Source of the DNA: Pseudonocardia kunmingensis
GTDB taxonomy: Bacteria > Actinomycetota > Actinomycetes > Mycobacteriales > Pseudonocardiaceae
Direction: 5' to 3'
Assembly (NCBI RefSeq): GCF_006716445.1
Contig: NZ_VFPA01000005.1
Span: 310,001 to 374,000 of the forward strand
Length of the DNA stretch: 64,000 nucleotides
Part shown: one piece after another, positions 46,411 through 54,182 of the stretch
Layout: the number at the start of each line of letters is the position of its first letter
Position numbering within the stretch: the first letter of the stretch is position 1
Program-made: the position numbers and the translations under genes
Notes under the pieces: model-generated
Told to the model about the DNA's origin: nothing
The model's database searches: none
Seen by the model: the letters and a program-made list of their open reading frames with translations, nothing else

Positions 46411-46614
46411 ATGGACAGCACCACGTGCCCGCTCTGCGACCTGCCGCGCACCCCCGCCGACGCCGCCGGGCTGGCGTGGAGCAGCCAGCACGAGCGCGAC
46501 GGCTCGCTCGCCTGGATCTGCCCGACCTGCACGCGCGCCGAGCTCTGGCGCATCGAGACCCTGCTCGCGGTCACCGCACCCGTGGCCGCAGCGCCGCTGC
46601 GCCGCGCCGCCTGA
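46411..46614 (+). CDS. Small zinc-ribbon protein
   Basis: A 67-residue protein with TTCPLCDLPRTP and WICPTCTRAELWRIE, two CxxC knuckles that should bind one zinc. The length and motif match small actinobacterial zinc-ribbon proteins of unknown role. The ribosome site (GGGAG ten bases before the ATG) is weak. It is separated from the upstream operon by hairpins and followed directly by a large palindrome. Confidence 0.72.
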   Translation: MDSTTCPLCDLPRTPADAAGLAWSSQHERDGSLAWICPTCTRAELWRIETLLAVTAPVAAAPLRRAA

Positions 46615-46618
46615 GGCA

Positions 46619-46689
46619 CTCGCACACCGACATCCGCGCTGCCACACCGACTGCAGTCGGTGTGGCAGCACCGCAATCGATGTGCGAGC
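46619..46689. repeat. Palindromic repeat family A, copy 1
   Basis: A 71-bp nested palindrome centred on CTGCAG. The core 46639-46668 (CTGCCACACCGACTG plus its complement) is a perfect 30-bp palindrome; outer arms CTCGCACACCGA and TCGATGTGCGAG are nearly complementary. It starts five bases after the zinc-ribbon stop. Confidence 0.9.
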
Positions 46690-46710
46690 TCGGCGGGCAG
46701 CCGGCCCCGG

Positions 46711-47583
46711 TCAGCCCTGCCCGGTGACGCGCTGCTCGCCCACCAGACCGGTCACGATCACCGGCCCGAGGTCGCGGCCCCGCCGCACGAGCCACGGCAC
46801 GCCCTTGAAGACCAGCCAGGCGGCGCGGTGCAGCGCCGTCACCTCCCGGCCCCCGCCGCACTCCGGGCTCACCGGCTGCGGCACCGCGAACCCGGCGTCG
46901 GCCAGCAGCGCCGCGAGCCCGGCGGCGAGCAACCGGTGCCCGCGCTCGGAGGGGTGCAGGCGGTCCACCGCCCAGGACGCCCGCTCGTAGCCGCCGGGCA
47001 GCAGGTCCAGGTCCAGCACGGCGATCCCGGCAGGCTCGCCCGCGACCACCGCGGCGGTGGCGGCGTTCAGCGCCTCGACCCGCCGCCGCAGGGCCCGGCG
47101 CAGGGGCGCCGGCAACGGGAACACCCGCGTGTGGTCGTGGTAGCGCACCAGCACCACGTGGGCTCCCGCCTCCCGCAGCGCGGCCACGGTCGCGGCGCAG
47201 TCGTCCTGCAGGCGGGCGGGGTCGAAGTCCGACCGCAGCGTGTCGTTCATGCCGACGAACACGACGGCGGCGTCCGGAGCCGCCGCCACCGCGGCCGGCA
47301 GCTGCGCCCGCCGCACGTCGGCCATGCGCGCACCGGTGAACGACGGGTTCACGAGCTCCGCGCCGAGCGCCTCGGCCAGCAGGACGGCGAACCCGCGCCA
47401 GGCACCGCCCTGCACCGGGTCGCCGAGCCCGACCGCGGTGGAGTCCCCGAGAGCGGCGAGGACGCGCACCGCCCGCGGCGTCGTGGCCGGCGCCGCGGGG
47501 GCGAGCGAGAGGTACGGGACGCTGGGCCGATTGGCGGAAGGCGGCACGGTCAACGGCTGCACGGTCATCGGCTGCACGCTCAC
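46711..47583 (-). CDS. SGNH/GDSL family hydrolase
   Basis: A 290-residue esterase-like protein. Block I VLAALGDSTAVGLGDPVQGG has the catalytic Ser, GARMADVRRAQL block II, VFVGMNDTLR block III, and the Asp-His pair in DRLHPSERGH block V. There is no signal peptide. GTG at 47583 has AAGG seven bases before it. The substrate is unknown; many actinobacterial relatives are lipid or carbohydrate esterases. It is flanked on both sides by copies of palindrome family A. Confidence 0.83.
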   Translation of the reverse strand: MSVQPMTVQPLTVPPSANRPSVPYLSLAPAAPATTPRAVRVLAALGDSTAVGLGDPVQGGAWRGFAVLLAEALGAELVNPSFTGARMADVRRAQLPAAVAAAPDAAVVFVGMNDTLRSDFDPARLQDDCAATVAALREAGAHVVLVRYHDHTRVFPLPAPLRRALRRRVEALNAATAAVVAGEPAGIAVLDLDLLPGGYERASWAVDRLHPSERGHRLLAAGLAALLADAGFAVPQPVSPECGGGREVTALHRAAWLVFKGVPWLVRRGRDLGPVIVTGLVGEQRVTGQG

Positions 47584-47685
47584 GCCGACACCTTCACCGA
47601 TCCCGGCTCCGCCGCGGTGTGCGCCGGATGACGCCGCGTGGGCAGGTCGGCGAACGCTTGGGCGCGACCGCGCCGCTCCCACACC

Positions 47686-47744
47686 GACTCCTGCGCCCGC
47701 ACACCGACTGCAGTCGGTGTCCGACAGCAGATATCGGTGCGCGA
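47686..47744. repeat. Palindromic repeat family A, copy 2 (degraded)
   Basis: The core ACACCGACTGCAGTCGGTGT (47701-47720) is a perfect 20-bp palindrome; the outer arms CCCACACCGAC and ATCGGTGCGCGA are only partly complementary. Confidence 0.75.
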
Positions 47745-47777
47745 CCCGCCGGGCTGCGCGGACGCCGCGCCTCAGAG

Positions 47778-47847
47778 CTCGCACACCGATCGCAGCGCTG
47801 CCACACCGACTGCAGTCGGTGTGGCAGCGCTGCGATTGGTGTGCGAG
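47778..47847. repeat. Palindromic repeat family A, copy 3 (best copy)
   Basis: A 70-bp palindrome with 35-base arms differing at a single position, centred on CTGCAG. Its core is identical to copy 1. It lies three bases after the phosphotransferase stop codon (minus strand), so it could end that transcript. Confidence 0.92.
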
Positions 47848-47850
47848 GGG

Positions 47851-49044
47851 TCAGGCGACGGAGCGGAACGCCGGGTAGACCGGCAGCGTGCCGGGTGCGT
47901 CGGGGTAGCGCTTCGCGAACGCGTCCGCGACCGCGTCACCGAGCTCGGCGCTGCCCGGCAGCCCACCCGTCTCCGCGGCACGGGCCATCTGGCGCCAGTA
48001 GTGGGCCAGCGCGGTGCTGATGCGGGGCGAGCGGGTGGCGTCGGGGCCGATCGGGCGGTCGCGCTCCCGGATCCGCGGCAGCAGCCACCAGGTGCACAGC
48101 CACACCCACAGCAGCTGGGCGTGCAGCAGGCGGCGTTCGAGCACGGCGGGCTCGTCGAGGTCGGGCCAGACGGCGGCGATCTCGTTGCGCCACGCCTCGA
48201 GCATCGTGTCGGCCAGGCCGTCGGGCAGGGCGAAGCTCGCCTCGCAGCCCGGGAACGGCACGCGGAAGTAGGCGGCGTCGAGCGCGATGTCGCGGAAGCA
48301 ACCCCACTCGAAGTCGACGAAGCGGACCCCGCGGCTGGTGACCAGGTTGTTGTCCGGGCAGGTGTCGGACGGGCTGAACGCGCGGTAGCGGGTGCCGCCG
48401 AGCAGCCGCGCGGTCTCGTGCGCCTCGCGCGTGGCCGCGGACGAGGCGTCGACGCCCAGCTCCTGGGCGAGCAGCGCAGGCCCCTTCGCCAGCGCGACCC
48501 GCGCCTCCTCGGCCACCGGGTCGCGCCAGGCCCGCTCCCCGAGCCGCCTCAGCAGGGCACCGAAGTCACCTTCGCGGCCGGCGGTGGCCGCCTGCATCCG
48601 GCCCAGCGCGCGCGCCCAGCTCAGCATGTTGCGGTGCGCCGCCGCGGAGTCGGTGCCGAAGAGCTTGTCCGCGAGCGTGGAGCTGCGGCCCAGGTCCTCC
48701 AGCACCAGCAACCGGGCCTGCGGGTCGTGCGCGATGAGCACCGGGCTGGGACGCGCGTCGGTGGGCAGCGCGGTGAACAGCTGGCAGCTGGCGACCTCGT
48801 AGTGGAACGGGTCGGGCCGGTCGGCATCGGGTTCGGCGAGGTAGTGCTTCACCACGATCGTGCGCGGCAAGGAGAACGGGTTGCGTGCCAGACGCGCACG
48901 GGCCACCACGGACCGGTCGCTGCCGCCGAGGTCCTCGGGGTCAGCGAGCACGACGCCGGCGCCGGACCGGCGGGTGAGCAACCGCTCGGCGGCAGCCAGC
49001 GCTGCCAGCACCGGCCTGGGGAAGCTGCCCAGGTCGCGAACCAT
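47851..49044 (-). CDS. Phosphotransferase (APH/choline-kinase fold)
   Basis: A 397-residue kinase-like protein. VVKHYLAEPDADRP holds a Lys expected for ATP binding, LLVLEDLG is the hinge, FSPSDTCPDNNLV corresponds to the catalytic loop, and VRFVDFEWG to the DFG-like magnesium site. In the catalytic loop the usual HxD reads PxD. Substrate candidates include sugars, amino sugars or choline-like molecules. ATG at 49044 has AGGG eight bases upstream. No resistance function should be assumed. Confidence 0.78.
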   Translation of the reverse strand: MVRDLGSFPRPVLAALAAAERLLTRRSGAGVVLADPEDLGGSDRSVVARARLARNPFSLPRTIVVKHYLAEPDADRPDPFHYEVASCQLFTALPTDARPSPVLIAHDPQARLLVLEDLGRSSTLADKLFGTDSAAAHRNMLSWARALGRMQAATAGREGDFGALLRRLGERAWRDPVAEEARVALAKGPALLAQELGVDASSAATREAHETARLLGGTRYRAFSPSDTCPDNNLVTSRGVRFVDFEWGCFRDIALDAAYFRVPFPGCEASFALPDGLADTMLEAWRNEIAAVWPDLDEPAVLERRLLHAQLLWVWLCTWWLLPRIRERDRPIGPDATRSPRISTALAHYWRQMARAAETGGLPGSAELGDAVADAFAKRYPDAPGTLPVYPAFRSVA

Positions 49045-49054
49045 CGCCACGACC

Positions 49055-49987
49055 CTACCCCGCGGACAGCTTCCTGCTCCCCCGCCGCGGCCGGCGGGCG
49101 AGCAGGAGCACCACGGCCGCCGCGACGACGATGCCGACGAGGTTGACGGCGAGCTGGATCGCGGACTCGAGGGCCTGCAGGTAGCGGCCCTCCACGAGCG
49201 CGACCGACGCGAACGCGGCCGCGGGCACGGTGGTGACCGAGATGAACACGCCCACGAGCGCGGCCGACTTCGCCGACGTCAGCGAGAGCATGCCGGCCGC
49301 GCCCGCGAGCAGCGCGACGATCAGCGAGAACGGCCCGACCTCGTAGATGAACCCGACCTGGTCGAGGTCGGCGAGCTGCGCGGTGGAGAGCAGTCCGGTG
49401 GCGTCGAGCAGCAACGAGGCGAGCGCCGTGACCACCATGGCCAGCGGGAACCCGGCGGCCAGCGCGAACGCGCCACGACGGACGAGATCGCCGCGGCGCA
49501 GCACCGCCCCGACGGCGACGGCCGCCAGCGGCCCGAACTCCGGCCCGAGCACCATCGCCCCCACGACCGTGACGGGCGAGTCGGTGATGGCACCGACCGC
49601 CGCCAGCAGGCACGCGATCGTCAGGAAGGCCTGGAAGCTGACCGAGAAACGGGACTCCTCGCCGGTGCGTGCCACGACCTCGTCCCAGATCACGGCGTCC
49701 TGCGGATCCCCCGGTGCGGCCTCCTCGGCCGCGTCGGCGGCGTCGGACAGGGTGGTGTCGATCAGCTCGAGCGTGACGCCGCCCGCGCTGTCGACGCCCA
49801 GCGCGCACAGCTGCCCGAGCAGGTCGTCCACGGACTCCCGCGCGACGTCGGCCTCCACCACGTCCCCCGGTGGCTGGACGGCCACCCCGGGCAGCACGGT
49901 GACGTGCGTGGCCCCCGGAGCGTCCAGCAGGAGATCGCGCACGGCGCCCGTCCGCTCGGTGGGTGCGATGACCCTCATGTGCAGCAT
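49055..49987 (-). CDS. DUF389 family membrane protein
   Basis: A 310-residue protein: N-terminal soluble part (MRVIAPTERTGAVRDLLLDA, ACT-like), then five to six membrane helices with the family motif SPVTVVGAMVLGPEFGPLAA and VFISVTTVPAAAFASVALVE. DUF389 members are conserved in actinobacteria and of unknown transport function. It ends ten bases before the phosphotransferase gene, and the two may be cotranscribed. Confidence 0.85.
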   Translation of the reverse strand: MLHMRVIAPTERTGAVRDLLLDAPGATHVTVLPGVAVQPPGDVVEADVARESVDDLLGQLCALGVDSAGGVTLELIDTTLSDAADAAEEAAPGDPQDAVIWDEVVARTGEESRFSVSFQAFLTIACLLAAVGAITDSPVTVVGAMVLGPEFGPLAAVAVGAVLRRGDLVRRGAFALAAGFPLAMVVTALASLLLDATGLLSTAQLADLDQVGFIYEVGPFSLIVALLAGAAGMLSLTSAKSAALVGVFISVTTVPAAAFASVALVEGRYLQALESAIQLAVNLVGIVVAAAVVLLLARRPRRGSRKLSAG

Positions 49988-50008
49988 CGGCGCGCCCCCA
50001 CGGCGACG

Positions 50009-50070
50009 GCACACACCTCACGTGGTCCGCACACACCGCCGGCGGTGTGTGCGGACACCACAGGGTGTGC
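50009..50070. repeat. Palindromic repeat family B, copy 1
   Basis: A perfect 32-bp palindrome (50025-50056, GTCCGCACACACCGCC plus complement) with partly complementary outer arms GCACACACCT and AGGGTGTGC. It lies 36 bases downstream of the aspS stop and upstream of the DUF389 gene, both minus strand. Confidence 0.88.
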
Positions 50071-50105
50071 GCGGTGGGTGCGCGGCCGGGCCTCGGCCGC
50101 GGCCG

Positions 50106-51914
50106 TCACAGCTTGGTGGGCGGCTCGTCCGCGGCGGGCGAGGCCGCGGGTGGCGCCGCCGGAGGCTGCGCGTCCACCCCCGCCTCCTTGCGCTGCGCGG
50201 CCGTGATCGGCGCGGGCGCCGCGGTGAGCGGGTCGTAGCCGCCGCCGGTCTTCGGGAACGCGATCACGTCGCGGATCGACTCGCCGCCCGCCAGCAGCAT
50301 GCAGGTGCGGTCCCAGCCGAACGCGATGCCGCCGTGCGGCGGGGGGCCGTAGGCGAACGCGTCGAGCAGGAAGCCGAACTTCTCCCGCTGCTCGGCCTCG
50401 TCCATGCCGAGCAGCGCGAACACCCGCTCCTGCACGTCGGAGCGGTGGATACGGATGGAGCCGCCGCCGATCTCGTTGCCGTTGCAGACGATGTCGTAGG
50501 CGTAGGCCAGCGCCTGGTCCGGGGCGGACTCGAAGCGGTCGAGCCACTCCCCGTTCGGCGAGGTGAACGGGTGGTGCACCGCCGTCCAGCCCAGCTCGTT
50601 GCCCTTGTCGTCCCGGATGCGCTCGAACATCGGCGCGTCGACGACCCACACGAAGGACCACGCGCTCTCGTCGACCAGCCCGCAGCGGCGGGCGATCTCC
50701 CCGCGCGCCGCGCCGAGCAGGTCCCGCGCGTCGGAGGGGTGTCCTGCCGCGAAGAAGATCGCGTCGCCCGGCGCGGCGCCGACGGCCTTCGGCAGGCCCT
50801 CCCGCTCGGCCTCGGACAGGTTCTTCACGACCGGACCGCGCTCGCTCACGGTGCCGTCGTCGTCGACCAGCACGTACGCCAGCCCCCGGGCGCCGCGCTG
50901 CTTGGCCCACTCCTGCCAGGCGTCCAGCTGCTTGCGCGGCTGGCTCGCCCCGCCCGGCATCACGACGGCGCCGACGTAGGGCGCCTGGAAGACCCGGAAC
51001 GAGCTGTCGGCGAAGTACTCGGTGAGCTCGGTGAGCTCCACGCCGAACCGCAGGTCCGGCTTGTCGGAGCCGTAGCGGGCCATCGCCTCGGCGTAGGTCA
51101 GGCGCGGGATCGGGCGCGGGACCTCGTAGCCGGCGAGCTCCGACCAGAGCGCGGCGACGATCGACTCGCCGAGCTCGATCACGTCGTCCTGCTCGACGAA
51201 GCTCATCTCGATGTCGAGCTGGGTGAACTCGGGCTGGCGGTCGGCGCGGAAGTCCTCGTCGCGGTAGCAGCGCGCGATCTGGTAGTAGCGCTCGGTGCCG
51301 GCGACCATCAGCAGCTGCTTGAACAGCTGCGGGCTCTGCGGCAGCGCGTACCAGGAGCCGGGGCGCAGACGGGCCGGCACGAGGAAGTCGCGCGCGCCCT
51401 CGGGCGTGGAGCGGGTGAGCGTGGGCGTCTCGACCTCGACGAAGTCGCGCTCGTGCAGCACGGTGCGCGCGATCCGGTTGGCCTCGCTGCGTAGCCGCAG
51501 CGCCGCCGCCGGTCCGCTGCGGCGCAGGTCCAGGTAGCGGTGCTTGAGCCGGATCTCCTCGCCGGCGTCGCCGCCGTGCTCGTCGAGGGGGAACGGCAGG
51601 GGCGCCGCCTCGGACAGCACGGTCAGCTCGGTGGCGGTGACCTCGATCTCGCCCGTGGCGAGGTCGCTGTTCTCGTTGCCTGCCGGGCGGCGGACGACCT
51701 CACCGGTGACCCGCACGCAGAACTCCGCGCGCAGCCGGTGCGCCCGCTCGGCCATCTCGCCCTCGCGGAACACCACCTGCGCCGACCCGGAGGCGTCGCG
51801 CAGGTCGATGAAGATCACGCCTCCGTGATCGCGGCGGCGCGCCACCCACCCGGCGAGGGTCACGGTCTGTCCGGCGTGGTCGGCACGGAGAGTGCCGGTG
51901 GGGTGGCTGCGCAT
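50106..51914 (-). CDS. aspS: Aspartyl-tRNA synthetase
   Basis: Charges tRNA-Asp; the bacterial-type enzyme may also charge tRNA-Asn if the organism uses GatCAB. The 602-residue protein has the OB-fold anticodon domain ([20 protein letters not shown]), motif 2 ([20 protein letters not shown]), the GAD insertion, and motif 3 ([14 protein letters not shown]). The C-terminal 40 residues are Pro/Ala-rich. ATG at 51914 directly follows a GTG in frame. It is divergent from the radical SAM gene. Confidence 0.96.
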   Translation of the reverse strand: MRSHPTGTLRADHAGQTVTLAGWVARRRDHGGVIFIDLRDASGSAQVVFREGEMAERAHRLRAEFCVRVTGEVVRRPAGNENSDLATGEIEVTATELTVLSEAAPLPFPLDEHGGDAGEEIRLKHRYLDLRRSGPAAALRLRSEANRIARTVLHERDFVEVETPTLTRSTPEGARDFLVPARLRPGSWYALPQSPQLFKQLLMVAGTERYYQIARCYRDEDFRADRQPEFTQLDIEMSFVEQDDVIELGESIVAALWSELAGYEVPRPIPRLTYAEAMARYGSDKPDLRFGVELTELTEYFADSSFRVFQAPYVGAVVMPGGASQPRKQLDAWQEWAKQRGARGLAYVLVDDDGTVSERGPVVKNLSEAEREGLPKAVGAAPGDAIFFAAGHPSDARDLLGAARGEIARRCGLVDESAWSFVWVVDAPMFERIRDDKGNELGWTAVHHPFTSPNGEWLDRFESAPDQALAYAYDIVCNGNEIGGGSIRIHRSDVQERVFALLGMDEAEQREKFGFLLDAFAYGPPPHGGIAFGWDRTCMLLAGGESIRDVIAFPKTGGGYDPLTAAPAPITAAQRKEAGVDAQPPAAPPAASPAADEPPTKL

Positions 51915-51986
51915 CACAACCGAAGAGGCTATCCGGCTGGGGCCAGCGCGTTTCCCGCACCCCTCGAGGCGCAGACCGGAAGAGGG

Positions 51987-52015
51987 TTGCGCATTCGTCG
52001 AACATGTGTTCGACT
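51987..52015 (+). promoter_or_regulatory. LexA (SOS) box in the promoter of the intein-containing radical SAM gene
   Basis: TCGAACATGTGTTCGA at 51998-52013 is a perfect match to the actinobacterial SOS box TCGAAC-N4-GTTCGA; the arms extend to GTCGAACA/TGTTCGAC. A possible TTGCGC (51987), 17 bases, TCGACT arrangement would place the box between -35 and -10 and the start of transcription at the ATG at 52022. This suggests LexA repression and induction by DNA damage. Confidence 0.8.
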
Positions 52016-52021
52016 CCTGCG

Positions 52022-53518
52022 ATGCGGTGGACCGGCCAGCAGGTGCTCGCGGACGGTGTGGGAGACGAGCCCGCCCTACCCGGGCTGCGCGGTCTCCTGC
52101 GCTCGATCCGCACCCCGGAGTTCGCGGGCACCGTCTTCCACGAGGTCGAGGCGCGGTCGGCGCTCAACGAAGTGCGCGGCCCCTCGCCCCTGCCGTTCCG
52201 CTGGACGATCAACCCGTACCGCGGGTGCAGTCATGCGTGCACCTACTGCCTGGACCCGTCGACGCTCGTCCTCATGGCGGACGGGCGGCGCAAGCCGATC
52301 CGGGAGCTCGTGGTCGGCGACGAGATCATCGGCACGCGGGTGCGCGGCTCCTACCGGCGCTCCGTCGGCACCCGGGTACTGGCGACGTGGTCCACGCGGA
52401 AGCGCGCCTACCGGGTCACGTGCGAGGACGGCATCGAGATCGTCGCCAGCGGTGACCACCGGTTCCTCACCGACCGCGGCTGGAGGCACGTCGCCCGCCA
52501 GGAGCCGGGAGAGCCCCAGCGCCCGTACCTGACGACGGACGACCGGCTGGCCGGCCTCGGACCGGGCGATGCGATCACGGAACCGGACCCGCGGCGCGTG
52601 GTGGACGTCGCGGACCTCGGGCACGAGCAGGAAATGATCGACATCACGACCGGAACCGGCGACTTCATCGCCAACGGCGTGGTCAGCCACAACTGCTTCG
52701 CCCGCAACACGCACACCTACCTCGACCTCGACGCAGGCCACGACTTCGACTCGCAGATCGTGGTCAAGGTCAACGTCGCGCGCGTGCTGGAGAAGGAGCT
52801 GCGCTCGCGGCGGTGGCAGCGGGAGCCGGTGGCGATGGGCACCAACACCGACCCCTACCAGCGAGCCGAGGGGCGCTACCGGCTCATGCCGGGCATCATC
52901 GACGCCCTGGCCCGCTCGGGCACACCGCTCTCGGTGCTCACCAAGGGCACCGTCCTCACCCGGGACCTGCCACTGCTGGCTTCCGCCGCCCGCGACGTGC
53001 CGGTCGGGCTCGGCGTGTCGATCGCCCTGCTCGACCGCGAGCTGCAGCGTCTCCTCGAACCGGGCACGCCATCGCCGGACGCCCGCCTCGACCTCGTCCG
53101 GCGCATCACCGACGCCGGGCTGCCCTGCGGCGTCATGGTGGCACCGGTGCTCCCGCTCCTCACCGATTCCGCGGAGGCGCTCGACGCGCTGCTCTCCCGG
53201 ATCGCGGCCGCGGGCGCCGCGGGAGCCACGGTGCTGGCACTGCATCTGCGCACCGGCACCCGGCAGTGGTTCCTCGCCTGGCTCGCACGGGAGCAACCCG
53301 AGCTCGTCGGGGCCTACGAGCGCCTCTACCGCCGCGGCGCCTACGTCGATCCGGCGTACCGGCGGGCGCTGGCCGAACGGGTCGCGCCGTTGCTGCGCCG
53401 GCACGGGCTCGCGGGTGGCCTACCGACGATCCGACCCGCCGCGCCGACGCCGCCCCCACCGGGCGGGGAGCAGCTCAGCCTCCTTCCGCTTCCTCCCCCG
53501 GGCCGGCCTGCCGGCTGA
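52022..53518 (+). CDS. Intein-containing Rv2578c family radical SAM protein
   Basis: A 498-residue precursor. Without the intein it is 349 residues, similar to Rv2578c and related to spore photoproduct-lyase-like SPL proteins. The extein begins [27 protein letters not shown] ends just before the third Cys of the CxxxCxxC cluster motif, and [20 protein letters not shown] follows the intein. [19 protein letters not shown] and [11 protein letters not shown] are family motifs. The ATG at 52022 is preferred over one at 52004, which lies inside the SOS box. The function is unknown; damage-inducible DNA or RNA processing is inferred. Confidence 0.9.
   Translation: MRWTGQQVLADGVGDEPALPGLRGLLRSIRTPEFAGTVFHEVEARSALNEVRGPSPLPFRWTINPYRGCSHACTYCLDPSTLVLMADGRRKPIRELVVGDEIIGTRVRGSYRRSVGTRVLATWSTRKRAYRVTCEDGIEIVASGDHRFLTDRGWRHVARQEPGEPQRPYLTTDDRLAGLGPGDAITEPDPRRVVDVADLGHEQEMIDITTGTGDFIANGVVSHNCFARNTHTYLDLDAGHDFDSQIVVKVNVARVLEKELRSRRWQREPVAMGTNTDPYQRAEGRYRLMPGIIDALARSGTPLSVLTKGTVLTRDLPLLASAARDVPVGLGVSIALLDRELQRLLEPGTPSPDARLDLVRRITDAGLPCGVMVAPVLPLLTDSAEALDALLSRIAAAGAAGATVLALHLRTGTRQWFLAWLAREQPELVGAYERLYRRGAYVDPAYRRALAERVAPLLRRHGLAGGLPTIRPAAPTPPPPGGEQLSLLPLPPPGRPAG
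52247..52693 (+). other. Mini-intein inside the radical SAM gene (149 residues)
   Basis: The insert runs from Cys76 to Asn224. Block A is [20 protein letters not shown] with the nucleophilic Cys; block B is [17 protein letters not shown], a TxxH-like site with Ser; the C-terminal block is [12 protein letters not shown] with the His-Asn pair, followed by Cys as the +1 residue. No LAGLIDADG or other endonuclease domain is present. Splicing would join CSHACTY to CFARN and restore the CxxxCxxC motif. Confidence 0.93.
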
Positions 53519-53569
53519 TCCCGGCACCTCGCGCGAGCACCCGCACCTGCGATGCGCCAAGCTGCGACC

Positions 53570-54115
53570 ATGACGCGCACGCTGGTGGTGATGGGCGTGT
53601 CCGGGGTCGGCAAGACCTCGGTCGCCGACGAGATCGTCGAACGGACGGGATGGGCCTTCGTCGAGGGCGACGACCTGCACCCCGAGGCCAACCGCGCCAA
53701 GATGTCCTCCGGGGTCCCCCTCGACGACGACGACCGCTGGCCGTGGCTGCGCCGGGTCGCCGCGTGGATCGGCGAGCAGGAGGCGGCCGGCCGCAGCGGC
53801 GTCGTCACCTGCTCGGCGCTCAAGCGCAGCTACCGCGACCTGCTGCGCGACGGTCACCCCTCGGTGTGGTTCGTGCACCTCCTCGCCCCACCCGAGCTGA
53901 TCAAGGAACGGGTGGACGCCCGCCGCGGGCACTACATGCCGCCCTCCCTGCTCCAGAGCCAGCTCGCCACGCTCGAGCCGCTCGGCCCCGACGAGCCCGG
54001 CGCAGGCGTCGAGACCACCGGATCGCCGGACGCCGTCGCCGAACGCGTCCTGGCACAGCTCGCCGAGCCGGACGGCACCGCGACCCGGGACGGGGACGCG
54101 CCTCGGGGCCGGTGA
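53570..54115 (+). CDS. Gluconokinase
   Basis: Phosphorylates D-gluconate to 6-phosphogluconate. The 181-residue P-loop kinase has GVSGVGKTSVADEI, EGDDLHPEANRAKMSSGVPL, and TCSALKRSYRDLLR, close to the GntK/IdnK family. ATG at 53570 gives the usual MTRTLVVMGVSG start. No gluconate permease or gnd is nearby. It starts 51 bases after the radical SAM stop; a shared transcript is possible but no link in function is apparent. Confidence 0.9.
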   Translation: MTRTLVVMGVSGVGKTSVADEIVERTGWAFVEGDDLHPEANRAKMSSGVPLDDDDRWPWLRRVAAWIGEQEAAGRSGVVTCSALKRSYRDLLRDGHPSVWFVHLLAPPELIKERVDARRGHYMPPSLLQSQLATLEPLGPDEPGAGVETTGSPDAVAERVLAQLAEPDGTATRDGDAPRGR

Positions 54116-54182
54116 CCGCGCGCGGAGCACCGGCGAGCGGACGGGGCGGCGGCACCGCCCGCGCCGTTGACAGGATGGGGGC

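Noticed and set aside
52004-52022. Alternative ATG start of the radical SAM gene at 52004
   Set aside because: That ATG is part of the SOS box itself, has no ribosome site, and homologues start at MRWTGQ.
52022-53518. Frame-disrupting insertion in the radical SAM gene
   Set aside because: The inserted segment keeps frame and has complete intein splicing blocks at both ends, so it is an intein and not a decay event.
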